Shown: positions 24,413 to 33,399 of the stretch, one piece after another
Numbering within the stretch: position 1 is the first letter of the stretch
How the letters are laid out: the number at the start of each line of letters is the position of its first letter
Source: Candidatus Gastranaerophilales bacterium
Lineage (GTDB): Bacteria > Cyanobacteriota > Vampirovibrionia > Gastranaerophilales > Gastranaerophilaceae
DNA: 35,410 nucleotides
NCBI GenBank assembly: GCA_944323955.1
Contig: CALUUK010000014.1
Location: 1 to 35,410 of the forward strand
Direction of reading: 5' to 3'
Made by a program: the position numbers and the translations under genes
The notes under the pieces: generated by a model
The model's database searches: none
The model's input: the letters and a program-made list of their open reading frames with translations, nothing else
Told to the model about the DNA's origin: nothing

Positions 24413-25783
24413 ATGAAAGAAACCGTAAAAAATATTATTCAAAAGTATGTCAATATTTCATGTGAGAGTACTTTTATCGTTGGATTTTCCGGCGGATGGG
24501 ATTCTATGTGTCTTTTGGATATTATGAACAAACTTTCAAAAGAATACGGCTTTCTTCTTGTTGCTGCTCATTTAAATCACAACTGGCGCGGAAAAGAATC
24601 AGAACTTGAAAAACAGCGCTGTCTTGAATTTTGTGAAGAAAACGATATTACATTTATATCCGATACTTTGCAGGAAGGACTTAAAGCATCCGAATTGGTC
24701 GCCCGCGAAATGAGATATGATTTCTTTAAAAAATGTGCCGAAGAATTTGAAGCTGATGCCATTTTAACGGCTCATACAAAAAGCGATAATGCAGAAACTA
24801 TTCTTTACAGAATTATTAAAGGTACGGGACTTAACGGACTTGAAGGAATTAGAGAAGTAAGAGATCTCGGCGGTTTTAAAGTTATACGTCCCATTTTGAA
24901 TTTTTCAAGAAAATACATTGAAGAGTATTGTATAAAAAATGAGTTGTATCCTAATAATGATTCCAGCAACGGTAACACAAAATATGCCAGAAATAATATA
25001 AGACATAACATTATGCCCGCAATAAAGGTAATTAATCCCAATATTGAAAATTCTCTCATAACTCTTGCAGATATAGCATCCGGCAATAATAAAGTTATAA
25101 ATGAATTAATGGAAAATATTGAAAAACAGATTACCGTAGGCGATAAATGGCTGACGCAGAATTTTCTTATCTTAAATTCCGCCATTAAACAGCATTTTAT
25201 GTATAAACTTCTTGTGAATAACGGTCTTGAACCCAGTTTCGGCAAAATTCAGGAAGTGCTTAATTTTATAAGCGAAAATCAAAAATCCAAAACAGGTAAA
25301 ACCCTTTCGGTAAGCAATGATAAATGGCTTTTTGTTTCGCATAAATATACATATTTTGTTCACGCTCACAATTATGTAAAGATAGAGGAAGAAGCTAAAA
25401 TAAACGCTCCCGGAGAATATGATTTTGCCGGACAGTATAAGTTTAAAATACTTGAGAATAAGGAACCTGTTGAAAAATACCCTAAAGGAGCAAGTTTTTT
25501 TGCATATGCAAATTTAGATAATGTTAAATTCCCTCTTACTCTAAGAACGAGAAGAAACGGAGATATTATTCAACCGTTTGGCATGCAGGGTAAAATGAAG
25601 TTAAAAAAATACTTCATAAATAAAAATATTCCCGAACATGACAGAGATAAAATAGTTTTGTTGTGTAATGATAAAGAAATCTTATGGGCAATAGGCATAG
25701 GTGTTAGTGAAAAATTCAGACATAACGGTCTTGTTCCGCCTTACAAACTTGAATTGGAGAAAATATCAGATGAACACTCTTGA
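24413..25783 (+). CDS. tilS: tRNA(Ile)-lysidine synthetase
   Basis: Adds lysine to C34 of the tRNA(Ile) CAU anticodon, so that it reads AUA. 456 residues from ATG 24413. The PP-loop ATPase motif FSGGWDSMCLL lies at residues 25-35, followed by AAHLNHNWRGKESE (the HxNHxxR motif). LTAHTKSDNAETILYRIIKGTGLNGLEGI is the TilS-specific signature, and RPILNFSRKYIEEYCI follows. The C-terminal domain has PLTLRTRRNGDIIQPFGM and KKYFINKNIPEHDRDKIVLL, both conserved. An upstream ATG at 24365 includes the promoter and is rejected. The end overlaps hpt by 14 nt; tilS-hpt is a common bacterial pair. Confidence 0.95.
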   Translation: MKETVKNIIQKYVNISCESTFIVGFSGGWDSMCLLDIMNKLSKEYGFLLVAAHLNHNWRGKESELEKQRCLEFCEENDITFISDTLQEGLKASELVAREMRYDFFKKCAEEFEADAILTAHTKSDNAETILYRIIKGTGLNGLEGIREVRDLGGFKVIRPILNFSRKYIEEYCIKNELYPNNDSSNGNTKYARNNIRHNIMPAIKVINPNIENSLITLADIASGNNKVINELMENIEKQITVGDKWLTQNFLILNSAIKQHFMYKLLVNNGLEPSFGKIQEVLNFISENQKSKTGKTLSVSNDKWLFVSHKYTYFVHAHNYVKIEEEAKINAPGEYDFAGQYKFKILENKEPVEKYPKGASFFAYANLDNVKFPLTLRTRRNGDIIQPFGMQGKMKLKKYFINKNIPEHDRDKIVLLCNDKEILWAIGIGVSEKFRHNGLVPPYKLELEKISDEHS

Positions 25784-26315
25784 TAAAGATATAAAAGACT
25801 TGAAAGTTCTTATATCGGAAGAAGAAATACAAAAAAAACTTGTTGAGCTTGCCCTGGATATTGAAAAAGAATTTAACACGGATGAAGAAATATATGTAAT
25901 ATGTGTTTTAAAAGGTTCCGTGATGTTTTGTGCCGACCTTGTTAAACATTTTAAAAAAAATATTCAAATGGAATTTATAAGAATTTCAAGTTACGGGCAT
26001 GAGACGAAATCAACAAATAATCTTCAGGCTATAGATTTAACTCTGCCTAATTTGGAAGGCAAAAATGTTCTTATAGTTGAAGATATAATAGATACGGGTT
26101 TAACTGCAAGATTTCTGACGGATTTGTTTAAAATAAAACACTATCCTAAAAAACTCGGTTTTGTTTCACTTTTAAATAAAAAATGTGCAAGACAGGTTGA
26201 TATTGAACCCGATTTTTACGGTTTTGAAGTTGATGATAAGTTTGTTGTAGGCTACGGGCTTGATTATAAAGGATATTTCAGAAATTTGCCTTATATAGGG
26301 TATTTCCCCTGCTAA
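25770..26315 (+). CDS. hpt: Hypoxanthine phosphoribosyltransferase
   Basis: Purine salvage enzyme making IMP or GMP from hypoxanthine or guanine and PRPP. 181 residues from ATG 25770 (MNTLDKDIKDLKVLISEEEI). VICVLKGSVMFCADLVKH is the first conserved loop. The PRPP-binding motif is VLIVEDIIDTGLTARFL (VEDIIDTG), and the C-terminus FVVGYGLDYKGYFRNLPYIG is typical of bacterial HPRT. The start lies within the tilS end with GGAG about 10 bases upstream, so translation is coupled to tilS. No terminator with a T tract is evident after the stop. Confidence 0.95.
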   Translation: MNTLDKDIKDLKVLISEEEIQKKLVELALDIEKEFNTDEEIYVICVLKGSVMFCADLVKHFKKNIQMEFIRISSYGHETKSTNNLQAIDLTLPNLEGKNVLIVEDIIDTGLTARFLTDLFKIKHYPKKLGFVSLLNKKCARQVDIEPDFYGFEVDDKFVVGYGLDYKGYFRNLPYIGYFPC

Positions 26316-26497
26316 TATTTTAAATAATTGAAAAAAATGTTCCGGAATTGTATAATCACAAAATCTTTTCTTGAACTGTATTTTTTGTCAAAATCAGACA
26401 GCTTAATTTTTGTGTCATTATATAGACACGTGCATGTCGCGAAGGCATTTTTGATACACTGAATGTCAAATTCAAGTTCTAAATCTTTTTCAACCAT
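26312..26497 (-). CDS. Small hypothetical protein, doubtful
   Basis: A 61-residue frame that fills the gap between the convergent hpt and plsC-like genes and overlaps the hpt end by 4 nt. It begins MVEKDLELEFDIQCIKN and is mixed charged and hydrophobic, without a signal peptide, metal motif or known domain. TTTTGGGTCTGT before the ATG is at best a weak ribosome site, and TATATT lies upstream. It may equally be 3' untranslated sequence. The rest of the 26316-26590 gap shows nothing else that I can support. Confidence 0.2.
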   Translation of the reverse strand: MVEKDLELEFDIQCIKNAFATCTCLYNDTKIKLSDFDKKYSSRKDFVIIQFRNIFFNYLKY

Positions 26498-26590
26498 ACA
26501 GACCCAAAAATATACTTACTTATATATAAAGTATTTTCCCTCTTTTTGATTTCCTTTAAACATGATATTTGTTACAAAATTTACATGTCT

Positions 26591-27421
26591 TTATACGGGT
26601 GCATTTTTATCAAGTGCAATATGTTTTAGTTTCTTTTCAAGTTTTCTGTTCCAGGGTAGTTCTTGCCTGAAAATATATTCATAACCTGTGACATCTCCTT
26701 CAGACAAACATTTAAGTTGATTATCACAAACTCTTTCAAATTCTGTTTGAATTTTTTGTGTAAATTCATGTCTGTCAAAGTCAGCGTTTTCTTTTGTAAT
26801 AATAATAGGTTCTGAAACTACGGCAAGACATTCGGGACGGTCTTCACGAAGAAAAGTATAATTAACCGCTACCGGGATAAGATTTACGCCGCCGTGTTTT
26901 TTTGCAATGTTTTGGCCTATATATGCCAAGCCTGTTTGAAATTCAATTGGTCTGTTGTTTGGCGGTCTTACAATACCTTGCGGAAATATCCATAAACCCA
27001 TATCTGAAGCATTCATATCATCTACGATGTATTTCAATGATTTCATTGCTTCCTGTGCAGAGGCTTTATTTATCGGAAAAGCTCCCGCGAGCGAAAACAG
27101 CGGAAATCTGTTCATTTCTTCTATCATCATTCTTACGCGGCGGACTTTAAATGCGCGCCTCATAAGGTTGTATCCTACAATTCCGTCCCACCAGTTCATA
27201 TGTGTTGCATAAAATACACAGGGGTAGTCTTTATTTCTTTTTTCATATAATTCAAGATTTTGTATTCTGAGCGCATAAAATCTGTGGCTCAGCATTCTGA
27301 AAAATACTCTGTCGGCAACCCAAACCCAGAAAGGAATATTGCGTGCTTTTCTGAATTTTTCTTTTCTGTTCCTGAGTCTTGTCGGTGCAATGTCCGAATA
27401 TAGTTTTTCGCTCTTTATCAT
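26591..27421 (-). CDS. PlsC-type lysophospholipid acyltransferase family protein
   Basis: 276 residues of the LPLAT/PlsC superfamily, which transfers acyl chains to lysophosphatidate or related acceptors at the inner membrane. The catalytic HxxxxD is ATHMNWWDG (H74, D79). A second block, FPINKA, precedes LWIFPQGIVRPPNNRPIEFQTG, where the usual FPEG is FPQG. The acceptor-site segment VNLIPVAVNY follows. No clear N-terminal membrane anchor is seen; residues 28-45 are aromatic and amphipathic. The FPQG variant and the WW after the histidine separate it from housekeeping PlsC, so the acceptor may be different. GAGGGG lies before the ATG, and it has its own promoter. Confidence 0.85.
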   Translation of the reverse strand: MIKSEKLYSDIAPTRLRNRKEKFRKARNIPFWVWVADRVFFRMLSHRFYALRIQNLELYEKRNKDYPCVFYATHMNWWDGIVGYNLMRRAFKVRRVRMMIEEMNRFPLFSLAGAFPINKASAQEAMKSLKYIVDDMNASDMGLWIFPQGIVRPPNNRPIEFQTGLAYIGQNIAKKHGGVNLIPVAVNYTFLREDRPECLAVVSEPIIITKENADFDRHEFTQKIQTEFERVCDNQLKCLSEGDVTGYEYIFRQELPWNRKLEKKLKHIALDKNAPV

Positions 27422-27443
27422 ACTTACCCCTCAAAACGCTATT

Positions 27444-27472
27444 ATTCTAACATTTTTTTTTAGATTATTCAA
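27444..27472 (-). promoter_or_regulatory. Promoter of the PlsC-type acyltransferase gene
   Basis: On the minus strand TTGAAT (27472-27467), 17 nt, TAGAAT (27449-27444) preceded by TGT, so an extended -10 identical to that of murF (TGTTAGAAT). The -35 lies over the last codons of the mgtC-like gene. The start site near 27437 leaves room for GAGGGG before the ATG. Confidence 0.65.
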
Positions 27473-28178
27473 AAATTTCTTTTACGCTTAATGATTGTAA
27501 GTTTTTTATATCATCCAATTGCTTATATACTCTAAGTATGGGGTTTTTATCTTTTGAATACATTTTTGCATTTATTTTTATTTTATCAGCTTCTTCATCC
27601 GCTGTTTTATGGTTGTAGTCAATTATATCAGGGAATGTATCAAGTAGTTTTTTATATATCTCTTCATAATCTTCATATTTACAAATAAATGAAATCTTGA
27701 CTTTTCTCAGATGTTTTGAATTATGAGGCATAATTTTGAATTCAAAAAATCTTATAATAACGAGAATCCCGACCGCAAGTATTGTGGAGATTGCAGCTAT
27801 ACCCAGCTCTCCGCAGCCGCATGCCATTCCTATTGCGGCAACTATCCATAATGTTGATGCGGTTGTAAGTCCGGTTACCGTTAATCCTTGCCTTAAGACG
27901 GTACCCGCACCTATAAAACCTATCCCTGTTATTATTTGTGCTGCTACTCTGGAAGGGTCTCCTATAGGGTAAATACTTACCGCTGTTGAAAACCCGTATA
28001 TGGATAGAATTGTAAACAGGCATGAACCCAAACATACCATTATTTGTGTTCTTAAACCTGCAGATTTATTTGTTATTTCTCTTTCCAGTCCGATTGCTGA
28101 GCCTAAAACAATTGAAAATATTATTCTGAACAGGATATCATTATCCTGTATTTGAAAGTATTGCATAATTTCAGACAT
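27465..28178 (-). CDS. MgtC/SapB family membrane protein
   Basis: 237 residues from ATG 28178, chosen because AAGGAAAGATAAA precedes it and the oppC stop lies 1 nt away; a start at 28229 would overlap oppC by 50 nt. FRIIFSIVLGSAIGLEREITNKSAGLRTQIMVCLGSCLF is the MgtC family N-terminal hallmark, followed by RVAAQIITGIGFIGAGTVLRQG and GLTTASTLWIVAAIGMACG. About five membrane helices are followed by a C-terminal cytoplasmic domain of ~80 residues (VKISFICKYEDYEEIYKKLL), ACT-like in appearance. In pathogens MgtC helps survival at low Mg2+ by acting on ATP synthase; here the role is unknown. Confidence 0.9.
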   Translation of the reverse strand: MSEIMQYFQIQDNDILFRIIFSIVLGSAIGLEREITNKSAGLRTQIMVCLGSCLFTILSIYGFSTAVSIYPIGDPSRVAAQIITGIGFIGAGTVLRQGLTVTGLTTASTLWIVAAIGMACGCGELGIAAISTILAVGILVIIRFFEFKIMPHNSKHLRKVKISFICKYEDYEEIYKKLLDTFPDIIDYNHKTADEEADKIKINAKMYSKDKNPILRVYKQLDDIKNLQSLSVKEIFE

Positions 28179-28179
28179 T

Positions 28180-29253
28180 TTATCTTTCCTTACTGTTTGG
28201 GTCAACCGCATCTCTGATTGTATCACCAATCAGGTTAAAAAATAAAACTGCAACAAAAATTAAAAAACCGGGAGTCAATAACCAGGGACGTGAGACTATA
28301 TTAATAAATTCCTGAGCCTCTTTAAGCATATTTCCCCAGCTTGCGTCGGGCTGTTGAATACCTAATCCCAAAAAGCTCAAGCCTGATTCTGACAGTATAA
28401 ATGAAGGTACACTCAGTGTTATTGCAACAATCACATAGCTTAGAGTTTGCGGCAGTATGTGTTTTGTTATAACTCTTAAATCGGATGCTCCGATAGCTTC
28501 TGATGCAATAACAAATTCTCTTTTTTTGATGGATAACACCATTCCTCTTACAACGCGTGAGAATCCCGCCCAGCCGATTAGTGCAAGAATAACAACAATA
28601 AGGCTAAATCTTTGAATGCTTGTCATATTGGCGGGCAGAATTGATGCAAGAATAATTAACAGATAGAAACTTGGTATGGACATTATTGCTTCCGCTATTC
28701 TCATCATAATAAAATCGGCTTTCCCGCCGAGATAGCCTGATATTCCTCCGTAAATCATACCGAGCGGAAATGATACCAAAAGAGCTAAAAACCCTATTGT
28801 CAAAGATATTTGACCTCCGTATAAAAGTCTTGAAAAATTATCGCGGCCGTTTATATCGGTACCTAAAAGATATAATTCTCCGCCCTTTTCTACGTCATAA
28901 AAATGAATTTTACCCTGTTCATTACGGGAAAAATATTTTACTTTATACTTTTTTGTTCTGTCTTCAGTGTATTTTGTTTCAAAATTCTCTTTGTCAAAGT
29001 ATCTGATATAGTTGTATGTATAGGGTTTTGAGAGTTTTCCGTATTCATTAATTACATATATTTTGGAAGGCGGACAATATGCTTTATCACGGTTTGAGTA
29101 ATCTTTTGCATAAGGGCTTATAAATGAAGCAAGGAATACTGCAATATATAAAAATATAAGAATAAAGAAGGCCCAGCGGGCAAATTTATCTTTTAGAATT
29201 GCCTTAAAAATATTTTCTTTTTGAACTGCATTAAACTCCGGAAGTTTTGCCAT
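28180..29253 (-). CDS. ABC transporter permease, OppC/YejE type
   Basis: 357-residue peptide/nickel-family ABC permease. An N-terminal membrane helix (~28-48) is followed by an extracytoplasmic insertion of roughly 80 residues up to LLGTDINGRDNFSRLLYG, the standard OppC entry into the transport domain. Such an insertion is known in YejE-like permeases, longer than in plain OppC. Five further helices hold the ATPase-contact (EAA) loop VIASEAIGASDLRVITKHILPQ and end LSFLGLGIQQPDASWGNML, a family signature. Its ATG follows the oppB stop directly. Partner ATPases and binding protein are not in the window, so the substrate cannot be named. Confidence 0.92.
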   Translation of the reverse strand: MAKLPEFNAVQKENIFKAILKDKFARWAFFILIFLYIAVFLASFISPYAKDYSNRDKAYCPPSKIYVINEYGKLSKPYTYNYIRYFDKENFETKYTEDRTKKYKVKYFSRNEQGKIHFYDVEKGGELYLLGTDINGRDNFSRLLYGGQISLTIGFLALLVSFPLGMIYGGISGYLGGKADFIMMRIAEAIMSIPSFYLLIILASILPANMTSIQRFSLIVVILALIGWAGFSRVVRGMVLSIKKREFVIASEAIGASDLRVITKHILPQTLSYVIVAITLSVPSFILSESGLSFLGLGIQQPDASWGNMLKEAQEFINIVSRPWLLTPGFLIFVAVLFFNLIGDTIRDAVDPNSKER

Positions 29254-30222
29254 TTATGCAACCTCCACTCTCGGGTCAACAATTTTAAGCAAAATATCTG
29301 CCAGAAGATTGCCTGCTACAAGCATTATTGTTCCAATCATTAAAGAAGCCATAACAAGATTTATATCTGATTTCATAACAGCTTCAAGAATAAGCCTGCC
29401 CAGTCCCGGGTATTGAAAGACATATTCCGTAAGCGCAGCTCCGCTTAAAAGCGATGCAAACTCAAAACCTAAAAGTGTAATCATAGGATTTATTGCATTA
29501 ACAAGTGCGTGTTTATATATAACTTTATTTTCGCTCAATCCTTTTGCTCTGGCGAATTTAACGTAGTCTGATTCCAAAACATCCAGAAGGTTACCGCGCA
29601 TTTGTCTTTGTAGTCCCGATAAAGAAATAGTGAATAAAACCGTAACAGGCAAAACTAAATGATGCATTATATCTAAAAATTTACCGGTTCTTGTCAGTTC
29701 CGAATAATTATAACTTGTAAGTCCGCCTGTCGGAAACCATCCTGTTTTTACTGCAAATATAAGCAATAACAGGGCAAAAAAGAAAGACGGGATTGCCATA
29801 CCTATACTTGATAAAATTGTTAGTAATCTGTCTATCGGCTTTCGCCAATGAAGTGCTGCCACAATACCGAGCGGAATACCCGCAAGCCAGGTGAATAAAA
29901 TAACAAAACCGGTTAATAATAAGGTGTTCGGAATACGTTCCATAAGTTTATCCGCAACTTTTTCTCCTGTTGTACAATAACCTAAATCCCCTTTTACAAA
30001 ACTTTTAAGCCATAGTCCGTATTGAACGATTACGGGTTTATCAAGCCCGAGCCGCTGAACCTCATAATCCAATGTCTCCTGTGTTATTGAAGGATTTAAT
30101 TTAAGTTCCGCCAAAGGGTCAACAGGGGATAATCTTATCAAAAAGAAACTTATAACAGATACCAGAAATAATAACGGTATCGTCTGTAAAACTCTTTTAA
30201 TTATATACCCTAATAAATTCAT
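29254..30222 (-). CDS. ABC transporter permease, OppB/YejB type
   Basis: 322-residue inner-membrane permease, the usual partner of the OppC-type protein encoded next to it. MNLLGYIIKRVLQTIPLLFLVSVISFFLIRLSPVDP is the standard OppB start, followed by RLGLDKPVIVQYGLWLKSFVKGDLGYC. Six membrane helices are visible, with the ATPase-contact loop FARAKGLSENKVIYKHALVNAINPM and the ending GNLLADILLKIVDPRVEVA. There is no ribosome site at the start codon; TAAAAT six bases upstream suggests a leaderless transcript. It is divergent from the CRISPR-Cas operon. Confidence 0.93.
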   Translation of the reverse strand: MNLLGYIIKRVLQTIPLLFLVSVISFFLIRLSPVDPLAELKLNPSITQETLDYEVQRLGLDKPVIVQYGLWLKSFVKGDLGYCTTGEKVADKLMERIPNTLLLTGFVILFTWLAGIPLGIVAALHWRKPIDRLLTILSSIGMAIPSFFFALLLLIFAVKTGWFPTGGLTSYNYSELTRTGKFLDIMHHLVLPVTVLFTISLSGLQRQMRGNLLDVLESDYVKFARAKGLSENKVIYKHALVNAINPMITLLGFEFASLLSGAALTEYVFQYPGLGRLILEAVMKSDINLVMASLMIGTIMLVAGNLLADILLKIVDPRVEVA

Positions 30223-30228
30223 ACGCTA

Positions 30229-30257
30229 ATTTTAAAATATATGTGTTTTTTTGGCAA
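30229..30257 (-). promoter_or_regulatory. oppB promoter, leaderless type
   Basis: On the minus strand TTGCCA (30257-30252), a 17-nt spacer and TAAAAT (30234-30229), with TAGCGT then the ATG at 30222. Transcription should start at or beside the start codon. It is back to back with the cas9 promoter. Confidence 0.6.
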
Positions 30258-30279
30258 TTAGTCCGTTAGGGCTTTTGTA

Positions 30280-30308
30280 TTGTTTCCTTGGAAAATAACT
30301 GGTATACT
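30280..30308 (+). promoter_or_regulatory. cas9 promoter
   Basis: TTGTTT (30280-30285), 17 nt, TATACT (30303-30308) preceded by TGG, an extended -10. The start near 30315 gives a leader of about 27 nt that contains AAGAGG before the ATG at 30342. Confidence 0.6.
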
Positions 30309-30341
30309 TAAAGTTAACATCGTTTTATGAAAAGAGGCGGC

Positions 30342-33300
30342 ATGAAAAAAGTATTTGCGTTTGATATGGGAAAAGCAAGTATCGGCTATTGTGTAAGAGA
30401 AGATAATGAAATAAAAAAACTTGGTTCTGTTATTATTGAAAAAGACCATTCAACAGTTGAAGATAACCGCAGCAGAAGAAGAGCATACAGAACACTTGTG
30501 GCGCACAGAAACAGGATAAAATGGTTTGATAATCTTTGGGAAAGTAATGGACTTTTAAAGACTGATAATGAACTTCTGAAAAAAGAATTTGCTTGCCAAT
30601 CTGATGAAACAATATATAATTCAACTATTTTAAGATGTGCATTAATTCAGGGAAGAAAACTTGAACAATGGCAAATATATAAGGCTTTGCATAGTGCGAT
30701 ACAAAGAAGGGGTTATGATTGCAGCTTACCTTGGGCTAATTCATCAAATGATAAGGATGCAAAAGAGAACGAAGAAGCTGTTAAAAAATATACTTGTCTT
30801 GACGGAAATGAGATGATTAATACTGAGGATTTTAAGTATCCTTGTTTTTATGATGCAATGCTTTTAGGCTTGTGGAGTGAAACAAATCCTTATAACTTTA
30901 AGAGAAGTATAGGACTGAATCCTGAAAAAGTCAGAAAAACCGGCAGAGTTGCACCAAGAGAGCTTGTTATAAAAGAATTAACAAAACTGTGGGAGGAGGC
31001 AAAAAAACAGCTGCCTCAGCTAGAAAAGATTTCTGTTGAAGAATTTTTATACGGAGAATATCGTGAAGCATACGGTTCTTATTCAAATTCCGAATGGATT
31101 CAATACCGCGGAACTAATCGCGATTGGCAAGGAGTTTTAGGTCAAAAAATTCCGAGATTTGATAATCGTGTTATTTCTAAATGTAAATTACTGTCAAAAA
31201 GAAATGTTTGCAGCGCAGATACTATTGAAAATATTTCTTTGTCATTATTAATGCAGTTAAAGAACTTCAGATATACCAATGCATTTACTTTTGAATCCGG
31301 TAACAGACTTGGTTCTATTGAAATTAATCAGATATATGAAGATAAACTTCCTGAATGGACTTCAAAATTAACAGATTATAGACAAGGTAAAACAAAAAAT
31401 CCGGGTTTTACGATATCTAAAACAGATATTGAAAAAGTTATAGGCAAAAAAATTATAAAAGAGAAAATGGAATCTTTTAAAGTTAATATTTCCGGCCGTT
31501 CGTCATTCTGCCGCAGAGCCTGTCAGATAATGATTGATATTATTATCTCAGGATGTGATCCTTGGGAATTGGATATTGATAAGTATATTGATAAAGAAGG
31601 TGTAAAAAACGGTATAACAAAAGAAGAAGTTTCTTTAATGCTTTCAAAAATCGGAAATTGGAATAACTTATTTATTCCCGATAATCGATACGAAATGGAA
31701 GAAATATCTCAAAATGCAGATAAGGAAAGTGATATATTAATAGGTAATATTACAAATCCGGTTGTCAGAAACCGACTTCAAATATTTAAAAATCTTTTAA
31801 ACGAGTTAATCCTAAGTGAAGGAAAGCCGGATGAAATTATATTTGAATTTGTTCGGGATGGCGCTGATAATTCATTGTTTGGAAGTATAAAAGCAAATAA
31901 TGCTTTAAATTATATGAAAAATCAGGAAAAAATAAATGAACAAATCAGGAAGGATTTAGAAAATGCGCTCTGTTACAGTGAAACAAACTTCTTAAAATAT
32001 AAACTTGCACTGGCACAAGACTTTAAGTGTATATATAGCGGCGAAAAAATTGGAATAACAGATTTTGATAACTGTCAGATTGACCATATTTTTCCCAGAA
32101 CGCTAGGTGGAAATGATGCATTATATAATAAAGTACTTTGTTATAATAAAGAAAATCAGGATAAAGCAGGCAGAACTCCTTATGAGTGGTTATTCTCAGA
32201 TAAAGAACGCTGGAGTGAATATACAACAAGAGTATTAAATTTAAAGAATAAATTAGGTAAGAAAAAAGCTCAGCTTCTTGTTTTACCGCCTGATAAATGT
32301 GAAAAATTAATAGAAAGCTATAACGGACTTGCAGAAACTGCACAAGTAGCTAAAGTTGCAAGTGCTGTTGCTCATTTTGTATGCGGCTGGGGTATGCAGA
32401 CACAAGGAACACAAAGACATGTATTTGTTGAAAACGGTTCTACAACCGCTAAAATAAGAAATATTTATAAATTAAATTCTATTTTAGGTGATGATAAAAA
32501 GAAAAACAGAGAAAATCCAAAACACCATGCTTTAGATGCAATCTGTATAAGTTATGCAAGGAATTTGAAACTTGATGAGAAAAAGCATAAATATTATGTT
32601 GAAGGGCTAGATAGACCTTATATAGAACAAAAAATTGCAGAATTAATGCCGTTTCCATATACTCATAAGAAACCCTTAAAATCAAATACAAGACCATTAG
32701 AAACAATTTACGGAAAAAAGATTATAAATGATAAAGCCTATATAACATCCCGTGTTGCATTGGCAGACATGAAACAGGATTTAAAAACAATAAAAAATAT
32801 AATTGACTCTGTTATTAAAGACGATTTAACTGCAAAGCTGAATGAGCAACTAACAGCTGAAGAATGGAAAACAATGCTGCAAAATTATATTCATCCAAAG
32901 AAAAGAACACGAGTTAAAAAGGTTTTAACAATAGTTTCGGAAGGTAAACTTGAAACTGATTTAAACGGCAGAGAAAGAATAGGCGAATACTGCGACTTTG
33001 GAACAAAAGGTACTAAAGGTCAGTTTAAACATTCTAAGGGACATAAAGGGCAAATTTTATATTATGATTCAAAAGGTAATGTAAAAGTTATGCCTGTTTA
33101 TGCAAATAAATCTACAAGAGAAGTAAAGGATAATCTTTTGGATACAGGATGTAAATTATATAAAGGCGGCGAAGTATTTTATTCGGGCTGTCTGGTTGAA
33201 ATACCTGATAATTTTAAAGCAGGAGCACTTACTTATCCTAAGGGAATTTATAAATTAAGAACCATAAAATCTAGTGGTGTAGTTAAACTGGAAAATAATG

Positions 33301-33368
33301 TCGGACAAGAGCTTGATACAAGTGCAAAGAATCTAACGACAGCAGGTTTCTATAAAGTAAAAGATTGA
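30342..33368 (+). CDS. cas9: CRISPR-associated endonuclease Cas9, type II-C
   Basis: RNA-guided DNA nuclease, 1008 residues from ATG 30342, a compact II-C size. RuvC-I is FAFDMGKASIG with catalytic D8. An arginine-rich bridge helix follows (SRRRAYRTLVAHRNRIKW). RuvC-II is IIFEFVRDGAD with E502. The HNH domain is CQIDHIFPRTLGGNDALYNKV (D581, H582) with KENQDKAGRTPYEW. RuvC-III is KHHALDAICISYA with H728/H729 and D732. The remaining ~270 residues form the wedge and PAM-interacting part. All catalytic residues are present, so it should cut. ATG 30327 is also open, but AAGAGG serves 30342. cas1 and cas2 follow; no csn2 or cas4 is present. The PAM cannot be read from sequence. Confidence 0.95.
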   Translation: MKKVFAFDMGKASIGYCVREDNEIKKLGSVIIEKDHSTVEDNRSRRRAYRTLVAHRNRIKWFDNLWESNGLLKTDNELLKKEFACQSDETIYNSTILRCALIQGRKLEQWQIYKALHSAIQRRGYDCSLPWANSSNDKDAKENEEAVKKYTCLDGNEMINTEDFKYPCFYDAMLLGLWSETNPYNFKRSIGLNPEKVRKTGRVAPRELVIKELTKLWEEAKKQLPQLEKISVEEFLYGEYREAYGSYSNSEWIQYRGTNRDWQGVLGQKIPRFDNRVISKCKLLSKRNVCSADTIENISLSLLMQLKNFRYTNAFTFESGNRLGSIEINQIYEDKLPEWTSKLTDYRQGKTKNPGFTISKTDIEKVIGKKIIKEKMESFKVNISGRSSFCRRACQIMIDIIISGCDPWELDIDKYIDKEGVKNGITKEEVSLMLSKIGNWNNLFIPDNRYEMEEISQNADKESDILIGNITNPVVRNRLQIFKNLLNELILSEGKPDEIIFEFVRDGADNSLFGSIKANNALNYMKNQEKINEQIRKDLENALCYSETNFLKYKLALAQDFKCIYSGEKIGITDFDNCQIDHIFPRTLGGNDALYNKVLCYNKENQDKAGRTPYEWLFSDKERWSEYTTRVLNLKNKLGKKKAQLLVLPPDKCEKLIESYNGLAETAQVAKVASAVAHFVCGWGMQTQGTQRHVFVENGSTTAKIRNIYKLNSILGDDKKKNRENPKHHALDAICISYARNLKLDEKKHKYYVEGLDRPYIEQKIAELMPFPYTHKKPLKSNTRPLETIYGKKIINDKAYITSRVALADMKQDLKTIKNIIDSVIKDDLTAKLNEQLTAEEWKTMLQNYIHPKKRTRVKKVLTIVSEGKLETDLNGRERIGEYCDFGTKGTKGQFKHSKGHKGQILYYDSKGNVKVMPVYANKSTREVKDNLLDTGCKLYKGGEVFYSGCLVEIPDNFKAGALTYPKGIYKLRTIKSSGVVKLENNVGQELDTSAKNLTTAGFYKVKD

Positions 33369-33392
33369 CAATAACGAAAAAACCGATAGAAT
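33365..33392 (+). promoter_or_regulatory. Separate cas1-cas2 promoter, leaderless
   Basis: A consensus TTGACA (33365-33370) overlaps the cas9 stop codon. After 16 nt comes TAGAAT (33387-33392), and seven bases further the cas1 ATG (33400). The adaptation genes thus appear to have their own promoter with the transcript starting at the ATG; no ribosome site is visible. Confidence 0.65.
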
Positions 33393-33399
33393 GTAGTCT

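Noticed and set aside
24805-25245. Minus-strand 146-residue frame
   Set aside because: Antisense to tilS, which has all its conserved motifs; no independent start signals.
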